A stretch of 64,000 bases of DNA from NCBI GenBank assembly GCA_047967505.1, contig CM106540.1. One strand, 5' to 3'. Below the pieces are notes generated by a model. That model was not told where the DNA came from. It saw nothing but the letters and a program-made list of their open reading frames with translations, and searched no databases. Position numbers and translations under genes: made by a program. The DNA comes from Dipteris shenzhenensis. Lineage: Eukaryota; Polypodiophyta; Polypodiopsida; Gleicheniales. Shown here piece after piece: positions 33,280 through 42,953 of this stretch (the first letter of the stretch is position 1; the number at the start of each line of letters is the position of its first letter).

Positions 33280-34405
33280 CACTCACTCTCTTTGTTCAAT
33301 GTTAGCCTTTAAGGAACATCTATGAAGTTCAGGTTTTGTGGTCTAATGTTGTTCATATGAATCCACATTTGGATCTATGGATAGCCTTTGGAAGATGATG
33401 TCTTTCTATGCCTTAAAGTGCTCTAATTGCCCCTTGAACGGCCTTAATTATTGCAATTTTGCACAAGTAAAGATATAATGAAGGGCTAAAACTACAATTT
33501 GAGCCATATGTTCAAGGGAGTTCTCAGCTCAAATAAAACTTCTTCTATTGTAGTTACTATTGATGATCCTCAACTTGTACACATACATATATACATGTAT
33601 GTATTTTCTCGTGCATAGCCCTTATCTCTAGGATTGTCTAAGATAGTATATAATCAATACCCACCACATCGTTTGGCAGCCTTGAACCATTTTATAGACA
33701 ATAGGATTCCTTATAAGATCCTAGCCAACATAGCTTGCCTCTACCATAGCTGGGCTATCAATGGACATGACCACCCTGAGATCATGACATACACATCTAG
33801 ATCGTGTTTTCTATTACTATTTTGTTTTTTGGATTATAAGGGTGTATTAAACACCTCTGTTCCACTACAAGGGTATTCTCTATCATGTTGTAATTCCATT
33901 TAGCCATATAGGCCTCTTTGAAAATACACACACACACAAAGACACACATGCCTACTTGCACATGTAAAAACCCTCATGTTGTCCCATCATTCTCCATTGC
34001 TACACCTTCACTTATTATCACATAAGTAAAATACTGAGAGTACTCTCAAAGTACAATATATTAAAGGCACGTATCACTTCATAGCATCCTTTGGAGTATC
34101 GTTGTTGAATTTAACTAGATATAACATACCTTTTCTTGGTATTCTTCTTGAAGACTCACGTTGATTAAATCCTTAGCATTCCTCTCTGGAAAACCATACA
34201 AAGTTATGGTTTATAAACAACAATTTGTTGACATTAAGAAATAAGAAAATTGATCATAATTTTTCATTTGTGAAACACCATAGAGAAAAAGTTTTGGAGT
34301 TGGAAAATATGCCTTTTGGAAGATTGTAGGGGAAAACCATTCTTTCAAACTTTAGAAATAACCTAAGCTCTCTCTCATTCATTCAAGCGTTGTTTGCATT
34401 CATGG
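33280..34405. other. AT-rich DNA without a recognisable gene
   Basis: A frame at 33,634-33,903 (89 codons) has no known motif. A short AT/CA-rich palindromic stretch occurs near 33,580-33,605. Nothing else is visible. Confidence 0.5.
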
Positions 34406-34410
34406 GAAAA

Positions 34411-34680
34411 GTGCAAGTCCTGGAGTGGCAACATGCCATGGATGAAGAGTAGAATGCTCTTCTTAAAAAATAGACTTGGACTTTGATGGATCTCCTTGTA
34501 GAGAAGGAGTCCATAGGATGCAAATGGATTTACAAAGTCAATCTCAACTCAAATGGTGAGGTTGACTATGGTCATACAGAGCCAAGTTGGTAGCAAAGAC
34601 ATATGCCCAAGAGTATGGCATGGATTATGAAGAGAGCTTTGCATCACTTGCAACAGTCAGGACAACCACCACTATTTATT
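34411..34680 (+). pseudogene. copia RT N-terminal fragment
   Basis: Across two frames this reads EWQHAMDEE-stop-NALLKK, TWTLMDLLVEKESIGCKWIYK, VNLNSNGEVD, then AKLVAKTYAQEYGMDYEESF. These are the opening blocks of copia RT (compare NRWIYKVKYNPNGSIERYKA in the element at 13,130). Three stops or shifts occur in 270 bp. No LTR or other copia domain is attached, so it is an orphan fragment just upstream of the TR-GAG element. Confidence 0.75.
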
Positions 34681-34976
34681 CAGGAGTGGTTTTGGCCCAC
34701 TCGAGAGAGATTTATTAGCCCATCCTGATTATGACATGTAATTTTCCTCCTCAAGACTCGATGCCATAGACATTGGCTCATGTGAGTGCAAAGAAGCTTG
34801 GTATAGCCCAGCCAAGGTTGAGTATGTCAAGTCATGCTCTCTACCGTAAACAACCCCTCTCTGCTATTTGATTTGGGAGGCAGACCATTGGAGTGATGGT
34901 AGTGCTTTGTCAAATGACGAGCTACTACTTGGAGGTTACAAAGGAGGAGGAAGGGACCCAAACAGACTGATCAGGC

Positions 34977-35041
34977 TGTTAGGAAATCGAGTCTGTTAGG
35001 AAACAGATTGATCAGGCTGTTAGGAAATATATTGATCAGGC
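34977..35041. repeat. Short tandem repeats at the LTR-target junction
   Basis: TGTTAGGAAA occurs at 34,977, 34,994, 35,018 and 35,042. The middle two are 24-bp units ending in ATTGATCAGGC, so each unit holds the first bases of the LTR plus the CAGGC target sequence. It looks like slippage after insertion. The outermost copy (34,977) is an alternative LTR start. Confidence 0.8.
35037..35041. repeat. TR-GAG target site duplication, left
   Basis: CAGGC directly precedes the LTR start TGTTAGG and matches CAGGC at 37,784-37,788 directly after the 3' LTR. Confidence 0.8.
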
Positions 35042-35583
35042 TGTTAGGAAATAGAGTCAATTTGAGTGACTTCTAGTGTGTTTTATTGAGTCCTAGAGTG
35101 AGTTCTAGACTTTTTTATATCTAGTAGTGCCATGTGTCATATTGGGAGTTATCCCATATACATTTGGTACTTAGAGTGTGTGTGTGCCTATCCTATAAAG
35201 GCACTATACTTTCACTTGTCAAATCAATCAAGCCTCAAGCCTCTTGGTTACGTAAGTACTTTCCCTTGGTTATGTAAGCCTCAAGCCTCTTGTTTTATTG
35301 AGTCCTAGAGTGAGCTCTAGAGACTATTTTATATCTAGTAGTGCCGTGTGTCATATTGGGAGTTATCCTATGTACATTTTGGTACTTAGAGTGTGTGTGT
35401 GCCTATCCTATAAAGGCACTGTACTTTCACTTGTCAAATCAATCAAGCCTCAAGCCTCTTGGTTATGTAAGTACTTTCCTTTGGTTGTTCATTTCTTTCT
35501 AAGCATTTCATTTGCTTTCCATTTCCATTTCATTATGTTTGCTATCTAGCCTAGCCTAGCATGCCTCCTATCTAGCTCCATCA
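35042..35583 (+). repeat. TR-GAG 5' LTR with 212-bp internal duplication
   Basis: It begins TGTTAGGAAATAGAGTC and ends CTAGCTCCATCA. A 212-bp segment beginning TTTTATTGAGTCCTAGAGTG occurs at 35,081 and again at 35,293, so this LTR is longer than its partner. CCTATAAAGGCACT in each unit is the likely TATA region. Confidence 0.85.
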
Positions 35584-35585
35584 TG

Positions 35586-35598
35586 TGGTATCAGAGCC
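35586..35598 (+). promoter_or_regulatory. Primer-binding site, initiator-Met tRNA
   Basis: TGGTATCAGAGCC lies 2 nt after the LTR end. It is the standard copia primer site complementary to the 3' end of initiator-Met tRNA, where minus-strand DNA synthesis begins. Confidence 0.95.
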
Positions 35599-36202
35599 AT
35601 GTTCCTAGCCATCCTCCCTCCTTCCTTCATTTCTTCCTTTCTTCCTAGCTCAACCTGAGGTTGAGGGAGGCCCACAAATGGAAGCTTTCCTCCTCCTCCA
35701 ACGAATAGCTAGCCCTTATTCTTAGCTTCTCCACTACTATAGTTTTGGCTGTTTACTCTACTCTACTACCTCAATTGAAAGCTTCTTGCTGAGGCAGATT
35801 GACACGCAGTTTTTGGAGACTTGCGGACAGTGTGACAAAGATATCCAATGATACACACCGAATCTTGCTCTGGGATCTAAAGGAAAGTTGTAGATGACAT
35901 TCAGCTCTACATTTTTCGTTCTTGTTTTGTCGCAATCCAAGGTCCGTATCAACAGATACATCACCTGTAAGAAATGGCAAAAAATATGATGCTGCCCGTA
36001 ATCTGCTGCCTATGCCTCAGATCTTCTGGCCCCTTTTTCGCTCCAGCATGCTGCTAATTCCGCCTCAGATGTCAGCCCTTTGCCGCTCCAGCTGCTCATG
36101 CTCTAACTGCCCGCTATTCTGCTCCACCTAACATCACATTCTTTCCACCTTGGAGCTGTCGCTTGCTGAGCATCATAATGACTTCTCTTACTTCCTGCCT
36201 CA

Positions 36203-37015
36203 TTGCTCGTGGAAAAGTTCAAAGGGGAGGGATTTCCTACTTGGCAAGCAAGGATGCAACTTCTTCTTATGCGCAGAGTCTGGGACGTTGTTGAGGAAGA
36301 CTATGAGGCCATGCTTGATCAGCCACAACACAAGATATGGAAGCAGCAAAATGCTAAGGCCATTGCTATCATTGGTCTATGCTTGGCTGACTCACTTGTT
36401 CAGCATGTGGACTTCAAGAAAACTGCTAAGGATCCTTTTCGGTAACAAAATTACAAACTCCAAAGTGTTTTTGAAATTACAATTTTACAAATTGCAAATG
36501 GAGGTGCAAATGGAGGATAATGATGAGTTCCATGATCGTTTAGCCAAGTTGCAATCGCTTGTGCAACAACTATCTAGTTTAAAATGTCCACCAGATGATG
36601 AGGACAAAATGGCGGTTCTCATGAAAAGTATGGAAGGGGTCTCTCGTTTTGATAACACCCTTGGAAGTTCTTCGCCTTGCAACGACCACCTTTGATGACA
36701 TGGTGGCTCTTCTCCTTGAGAAGGATCGCCGTAAACAAGGACACAACTGCAATAAAAAGACTCAATGAAGACCAGACACTTCTTTTGAAAGGCAAAAGCA
36801 AGTTCAAAACCTTCAAATGTACTTACTACAAAAAGCTTGGCCATTTGGAAGATCATTGCTTTCAAAAGCAAGCAAAGCAACAATCAAAGAAGCATGCCCA
36901 CTTGGTGCAGGATGCCAGCAATGAGGACGACACTCCGGAACAAGCACTTACCACTGAAATCCGCAATCTATCTCTCCCTCTAAAGGTACACGAGGATGAT
37001 GAGTATATTTTTTGA
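36203..37015 (+). pseudogene. gag: TR-GAG gag
   Basis: Three frames in sequence form a copia gag: VEKFKGEGFPTWQARMQLLL with VWDVVEEDY (36,203-36,445); FHDRLAKLQSLVQQLSSLKC with PPDDEDKMAVLMKSMEGV (36,497-36,695); and a C-terminal part (36,677-37,015) with a zinc knuckle CTYYKKLGHLEDHC, whose second Cys is Tyr (TAC). The acidic tail ends VHEDDEYIF-stop. Gag forms the particle and the knuckle packages RNA. Two frameshifts inactivate it. The N-terminal start is not preserved; 36,203 is where homology begins. No pol follows. Confidence 0.82.
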
Positions 37016-37463
37016 GATTGATGTATTTGGGTACTCTGCCCTGGGTTGTTTCCCAATATTGAAATAATGATGTGTGTTGGGTCAATAAAGGTTATGTGCC
37101 TTGGATAGTCCTCCTAAAATGATGTATTGCTTTTCATATCTATGGTGTGTGGCTCCATGTCTCTAAGTAGTCCCCGGAGCCAGGAGGGGGATGTACTGTG
37201 GGAGCTATGTATTGGCATTGATAGAGTCTCCAGGATGTTGGTGTATTGCCTAGACCTATGAGTTGGTCATGTAGCCATGCTAAGACATGAGCCTTTGAGC
37301 ATGTTGAGTCTCAAGCCATGAGAGTGCTTGGATCACCCTCTGAACACGCTTAGACTTTAGCCTCTAAATTACATAGGGTACACAGATTAGTAGTCCTGTT
37401 ATTGTCATGTTCCTTTCTTGGTTCCATTCCAGTAGTCCCTCACCTTTCTTCCATGGGGAGGTA
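37016..37463. other. TR-GAG non-coding 3' region
   Basis: Between the gag stop and the 3' LTR there is no coding homology. GGAGCCAGGAGGGGGATGTACTG near 37,180-37,200 resembles a purine tract followed by TG, but the matching sequence is absent from the 5' LTR. ATGGGGAGG at about 37,453-37,461, just before the LTR, is the more likely purine tract. Confidence 0.5.
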
Positions 37464-37783
37464 TGAGGAAATGGAGTCAATTTGAGTGACTTCTAGTGTG
37501 TTTTATTGAGTCCTAAAGTAAGTTCTAGACTATTTTATATCTAGGAGTGCCACATGTCATATTGGGAGTTATCCCATATACATTTGGTACTCTGTGTGTG
37601 CCTATCCTATAAAGGCATTATACTTTCACTTGTCAAATCAATCAAGCCTCAAGCCTCTTTGGTTATGTAAGTACTTTCCTTTGGTTGTTCATTTCTTTCT
37701 AAGCATTTCATTTTCTTTCCATTTCCATTTCATTATGCTTGCTATCTCGCCTAGCCTAGCATGCCTCCTATCTAGTTCCATCA
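37464..37783 (+). repeat. TR-GAG 3' LTR
   Basis: It runs from TGAGGAAATGGAGTCAATTT to TCTAGTTCCATCA. It matches the 5' LTR apart from small differences and lacks the 212-bp duplication. Confidence 0.85.
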
Positions 37784-37788
37784 CAGGC
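37784..37788. repeat. TR-GAG target site duplication, right
   Basis: CAGGC immediately follows the 3' LTR end and equals the 5 bases before the 5' LTR. Confidence 0.8.
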
Positions 37789-37950
37789 TAAGCACCAGCA
37801 GTGTTCCATTAATGATTTCTTTCCTCCACAGCACCAACCCTCACTAGATCCACAACCACTCATTTCATCTACCTCAACTAACTGGTGAAGTTGGTCCCAC
37901 AGACACCATAACAGGTCAGATGCTTTCATAGGGACAGGAGATATGGGTAT

Positions 37951-39550
37951 TCACCCCGAAGTGGTTGGTGCGGCTTTGTTGGCCGTAGCCACCAGAGGTT
38001 CCCCAGTAGGATACTCTGGCAAAAGCTTTCTCAACCCCTTACGATACCTACACTTGGAGGCATCATGTCCATGAATTTCACAAAATGTGCAAAAGGAGGT
38101 CAAAGTGGGTACCTTACGCTTCGCGGGACATTCCCAGTGATGATGGCAGAACCCTTGCACTCGTTGCACCAGAGAACACTTCTTATCTGAGCTTCAAAAG
38201 GTGATGGCCCATCACCCTTGTTCTATCTTTCAGACCTTCTTTGATTTCTTCTTGAGTTGCTGCCATGCAGCTGAGCCCTCCTCTCTTGGAAGATGGGTGG
38301 TCCAAGTGTGTGATGAGGCAAAACTTAACTGAGACCATTCCATCTTCACTCCTTCCCTCAGGAAGTCTTGTAGTGAGGCATGCTCAGGGAGTTTGTCAAC
38401 TAGCCTTATATCAATGGTGGTAGGTAATGCTTTCAAAAACCACCCCTTCATGACAACATCATTAGGTGGCACGGACATCTTCAAGGCCAAGGATCCTCAT
38501 CCTTGTGTATATTTTAGAGATACTTCCACCAAGCTTCATGGTGTCAGTGGACAACTCCTGGACAATCATATGTTCGAACTTCTCGTCCGTAAGAATTCCT
38601 CCCTTAGGTCTGTCCAAGTCTAGAAAGGGTTAAAGAGAAATCAACTATACCATATATCAGCTGCATCCTCCAATGATGACGAAAATATGTGTAGGAAATG
38701 CTCGTTCTCCACATCTTTAGCGTTACATGCCATGAGAAATTTGCTCACATGAGCTTCCGCATCCTCATGGAGGTGGCCTTTGAACTTTTGAGTCTTTACA
38801 TGGAACTTGTGGAATAACTCAAGAAGTCTGGCTTTCTTTGCGGGTTTGAGAACCACCATACCCACCCTGGAGGCTGAAGCAAGTGCAAGAGTTGGGCCTC
38901 CCGATGGAGCAATACTAAAAGTGGGTGTCACGGAGAAATACATTGGAGAGGCTAATGAGGCAACACCTCCTACAGAGGACCACAATGGTGAAGTCATTTC
39001 TGATGTAGGAATAGAGGGAATAGATGGTACTGCATGTACTACAGGCACTACCGTTGCGAAAGTAGATGGTGAGGATATAGGAAATGCGGAGGTCAATGAT
39101 GATGTGAGGGCAGTTGGGAAAGAGAAAGATGGAGTCGAAGCCATGTATGATGGATAAGTAATAGGAATAGGTAGAGATAATGGAAATAGAAGCCTAGCTG
39201 GTCGGGACATGATCGGAGCAAAATGAGAACCCACAGGTGTCATGGATATAGAAACTAGACTTGACGGATCGATGTTATGCATAACAGATGAAATAGATGT
39301 CGAGTTTCGTACTAAGTAGTCACTACTACTGTCGAAATGAATGTTGATGAAGACATCATTGGCAAGAGGAGAAGAGGGGTTGTCTTGACCTTGATGAGCT
39401 CCTTAGGAGCCTTCATCCTTTGTACTTTCCTCTTTCACCCACTCTCCGCTTTGTACTTCTTCTTCTTTGGAGTCCCAATCTGACCACCAAGGATCTTGTT
39501 AGTCTAGATCAATGAGAGTTTCAATGAAGTTACTTGCTCTGGCTACTACT
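37951..39550 (-). pseudogene. gag: Ty3/gypsy gag
   Basis: Minus-strand pieces at 39,282-38,641, 38,490-38,230 and 38,169-37,951 join into a gypsy gag. A weaker acidic, Ser-rich N-terminal part reaches about 39,550 (SKEEEVQSGEWVKEESTKDE). The retrotransposon gag core includes KFKGHLHEDAEAHVSKFLMA and SSLEDAADIWYS, then FEHMIVQELS-type and LPEHASLQDFLREGVKMEW. Near 38,092-38,051 lies a canonical CCHC knuckle, CTFCEIHGHDASKC, preceded by a broken first knuckle ending HHHWECPAKRK. Two-knuckle gags are known in some gypsy lineages. It is interrupted by stops and shifts, and no pol in this orientation follows. Confidence 0.75.
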
Positions 39551-39559
39551 CCAAGGAAT

Positions 39560-40200
39560 TCACTTTGTGCTCACCCTGAGGACTTCGTGGACTTCCATCT
39601 CATGTAATGCTTCTTGTATCAAGTTTGGACTGTCGGAAGTCTTCTCTCCACTCTCCTTAAGTACCTCCTAGTTCTCTCTCTAGCTCCTTCAAGGGTTTGA
39701 GAATTACTAGGCATAAGACCTCTCTCTCTAGGACCCTAGAATACCAATTCACTCTTGCCACTGCACCAACAGTGTCCCACCATGATCGCCATAGACTGTC
39801 TAAGGGGACGTCTGATCTCTTCCGGAGGCCTAAGGCCACTGGTGTGAGGTGCAAGAGTGTGTGACACAGGTAGTAAAGAGTGTGGAGAGGAGACTACAGA
39901 TGCTTAGTGATGGTGGAAGCATCTATACTATCATGAAGGTGCTAGTACAATGTGTAGGAGTACCGGATGGACAATCGTGCAAATGTTGTGCAAGTGCTGA
40001 ACAGAGGAGTGAAGAATTCTTGGAAGGGTGGTAAATCAAGAAGGAGAACACAGAAGCGGGCACAGTCACAAGAGCCAACCTTCCACGTAAATGAGACGGA
40101 ACTTGAGTCACATTTCTCAAGATGGCATACGAACTGAACCAGATAAGACCAAAGCTATATAGTAGACGTCTAAGCCTTAGAATCTAACTCAATTGCATTC
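39560..40200. other. Unassigned DNA between gypsy gag and pol
   Basis: Only short frames on either strand (39,657-39,854 minus; 39,849-40,034 plus) with no known motif. This is the junction between oppositely oriented gypsy fragments. Confidence 0.5.
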
Positions 40201-40214
40201 TTTTGTGGGGTTTA

Positions 40215-41960
40215 TCAGTTTCTATTAACGGTTTATCAAAGACTTTGGCAAGATTGCAGCTCCTTTGTATGAGTTGACAAAGAAAGATGCCAAGTTTGAG
40301 TGGAATGCAGACTGTGGTTTTCCATGAATTGAAGAACCAAGCAATGGCTACTCTATTCTAAAGCAACCAAGGTGGGATGTCTTCCATGTGCATGTAGATG
40401 CTTCTGGATATGCCTTAGGGATTATTTTGGCTTAGCCGAATGGTCGATTAGATTATCCAGTATATTATGCTATTCGATTGCTAGCACCTACCGAGTCCAA
40501 TCATAGTACTACCGAGCGAGAAGCTTTGGGAATGATATTCAGTGTGCAGAAACTAAGGCATTATTTACTCGATAATCCTTTTTTCTTCTATGTGGACCAT
40601 CAAGCATTGCTCTATCTTATCAACGAGACTGTAATTCAAGGACGTCTTGTTCGTTGGATGCTTCTTCTTCATGAGTTTAATTTAAAAATCATTCATAAAC
40701 CCGAGAAACGCCATGTTGGAGCTGACTGCTTGTCCAGGCTACCTGCACCCGAGGATACACAAGAAGTCAATACAGAGTTACAGGATGTTGAACTCTTTGC
40801 AGTGGACAAACATATGCCGAGCTAATGGATTATTTATCTAAAGGTATGTTTCCTGATACAATGCTTCGGGATAAGCGCAGACAACTAGCCTTGAAGGCTA
40901 GGAAGTACACTTTGATTGGTGGACATCTGTATCATCAGTGTGCAAATGGAGTTCTTCACAGATAGGTTATGCCACACGAGTGGGCAATTGTGTTGCAGGA
41001 AGCTCACTCGGGTCCATCAGGAGGACATTTCCAAGGGGAGTTAATCGCTAGAAAAGTCTTGTAGGCAGGCTTGTGGTGGGAGTCCTTTTTTAAAGATGCT
41101 CAAACTAAGTGTGTGCATTGCTAATCTGTCAATGCACTGGACGGTTATTAGCTAATCAGTCTATGCCATTACAACCTACTCGTCCATCGGAAGCCTTAGA
41201 GATGGGGTTTGTTGGTACTTTCAAGTCAGCCAGGTTTACACAGCATAAAGACTATGTTGCTAAGTGGGCAAAAGCTAAGGCACTCTGAGACAACTCGGCT
41301 CGGCACTGCTAAGTTTATTTTTTAGAATATCATCTGCAGATATGGATGCCCTTTGTAGCTTGTCAGTGATGTGGTATAGTCCCTGAAGACTGAATTCAAA
41401 ATCATGCATACAATTTCCACCACTTACTATTCTCATGGAAATGAGGAAGCTACGTCAACAAACAAAACACTTAAGCTCATCCTCACTAAGACAGTGCAAT
41501 CGGCTAAGGGTGAATGGGATACTAAACTTCATCCTACTCTGTGGACCTATAGGACTGCTTACAAGGTCACTACCAACCTTACACCCTTTTGTATGGCCCT
41601 TGGCTTGGAAGCAATTCTTCCCTTAGAATTTATTGTTCTGAGTCTTCGAATTGCTACCAAGCATCACTTGGATGAGTCGGAAGTAATCAAGGGACCATTG
41701 CATCAGCTAAGCCACCTGGTCACAGTTGGTGATATAGCGCAGGAGAAAAACATGGAATGATAGACACATTGTGCCTAAGCATTTGAAGAAGGGTAAGCTT
41801 GTATTACTCTAGAATGCTAAGTTGGGCCCTCTCAAAATGAATTTTAAATTGGGATGGAATGGTCCCTACAGGTTAGCTAGAGTCTTTCCCAATGGGACAG
41901 TTCAATTGGAAGACTTAAAGGGAATGTGTTCTCCGAGTTGTACAATGGGAGATAAGTGAA
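40215..41960 (+). pseudogene. Ty3/gypsy pol: RT end, RNase H, integrase
   Basis: After a scrambled RT C-terminus (near 40,230-40,330), RNase H is clear: VHVDASGYALGIIL (first Asp), TEREALGMIFSVQKLRHYL (Glu), FYVDHQALLYLI (Asp) and KRHVGADCLSRL (last Asp), at 40,385-40,745. Integrase follows with HSGPSGGHFQG (HH of HHCC, about 41,006) and a CVHC remnant. The core is mostly unreadable, then WTYRTAYKVTTNLTPFCMAL (41,543-41,600). A GPY module follows (GWNGPYRLARVFPNGTVQLE, 41,852-41,912), ending SELYNGR-stop. No chromodomain is visible. Many stops. Its gag is not attached. Confidence 0.82.
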
Positions 41961-42510
41961 GCCACATCGAGCAACGAGTTCCTCGGATAGACAGGACTCG
42001 GATGCAGACCACTTAGTTGCCTTGGTGAATTTCACAAAAACTAGAGTGTCGGTTAGTTGTTTAGTGATAGTAGAAGAGATGCATCGTATGCCACCACGTG
42101 GCAATCTTAACGTTGTGGGCACATTAATGCAAAATCATCATACTAAAGAATGGGATACTCATGCAGCCATTGATCTAGCAAGATGTCCAGTTGTAGATTC
42201 TGTTCGGCTATATTGGGTTAGGGACTCCAATTATCGTCTTCATTTGCATTCTCAGTTTTTACTTTCCCAATGGGACAGTTCAACTAGAAGATTGGCAAGG
42301 ACATCTGTTCTCCGAGTTGTACAATGGGCCAGTTAGCTGTTTAGTGATAGTAGAAGCGATGCATTGTATGCCACGTGGTGGCAGTCTTAACATTGTGGGC
42401 ACATTAATGCAAAATCATCATACTAAAGAAAGGGATACTCCTACAGCCATTGATCTGACGGGACGTCCAATTGTAGATACTGTTTGGCTACATTGGGTTA
42501 GGGACTTCGG
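41885..42510. repeat. Tandem duplication downstream of gypsy integrase
   Basis: TTTCCCAATGGGACAGTTCAA at 41,885 recurs at 42,263, and TTAGTGATAGTAGAAG at 42,061 recurs at 42,341. The two copies therefore differ by a segment of about 98 bp present only in the first. The unit includes the end of the GPY module and about 200 bp beyond it. Both copies read TLMQNHHTKE(W/R)DT and DSV/TV(R/W)L(Y/H)WVRD in an open frame. Confidence 0.85.
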
Positions 42511-42570
42511 TTATCGTCTTCATTTGCATTCTATGTTTTCTACTTCTTTCACATCTTCGTCGTCATCGAA

Positions 42571-42953
42571 CGTGCTGATCACCAGAGGAGGAGGAGAACT
42601 TCGTCTTGTGTGTCGCCTTCACACCCTATTGAGAACTTCAACAAACGACGTCCTCACAAGAATCCTACATGCCAACCGACTAATGAAGTTCGCAAGTCTG
42701 CCATGGAAAGAGTCGTCCTTTGTTTCCATTGCGCTCGATTATTTTTTGTGTTGTCCAGCCTTCCCTTCCGTGATCCTCTAGTATTTGTGATTATGGAGGA
42801 GAGGAGAGAACGTGCTGATCACCAGAGAAGGAGAACTTCGTCTCGTGTGTCGCCTTCACACCCTATTGAGAACTTCAACAAATGACGTCCTCACAAGAAT
42901 CCTACAGGCCAACCGACTAATGAAGTTCGCAAGTTTGCCATGGAAAGAGGTAT
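42571..42953. repeat. 143-bp direct repeat, two copies
   Basis: CGTGCTGATCACCAGAG starts a nearly identical 143-bp block at 42,571-42,713 and 42,811-42,953, with a 97-bp spacer. Each copy encodes SPSHPIENFNK and PTNEVRK phrases in one frame, so it may have been part of the protein described next. Confidence 0.88.

Larger units (their letters stand above)
35042..37783 (+). mobile_element. Gag-only copia-type LTR element (TR-GAG)
   Basis: Two related LTRs (35,042-35,583 and 37,464-37,783) end in the same TCCATCA. They flank a primer site for initiator-Met tRNA and a gag reading frame, with no protease, integrase, RT or RNase H between gag and the 3' LTR. CAGGC flanks both ends. Size is 2.7 kb. 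This matches the published class of terminal-repeat elements that keep only gag and depend on another copia element for copying. The clean target duplications show that it transposed in this form or was deleted after insertion without harming its ends. Confidence 0.85.

Noticed and set aside
37190-37463. Alternative 3' LTR start at TGTACTGTGGGAG
   Set aside because: A purine tract precedes it, but the 5' LTR has no matching sequence. The LTR pair aligns only from TG(TT)AGGAAAT(A/G)GAGTC, and CAGGC duplications support that start.
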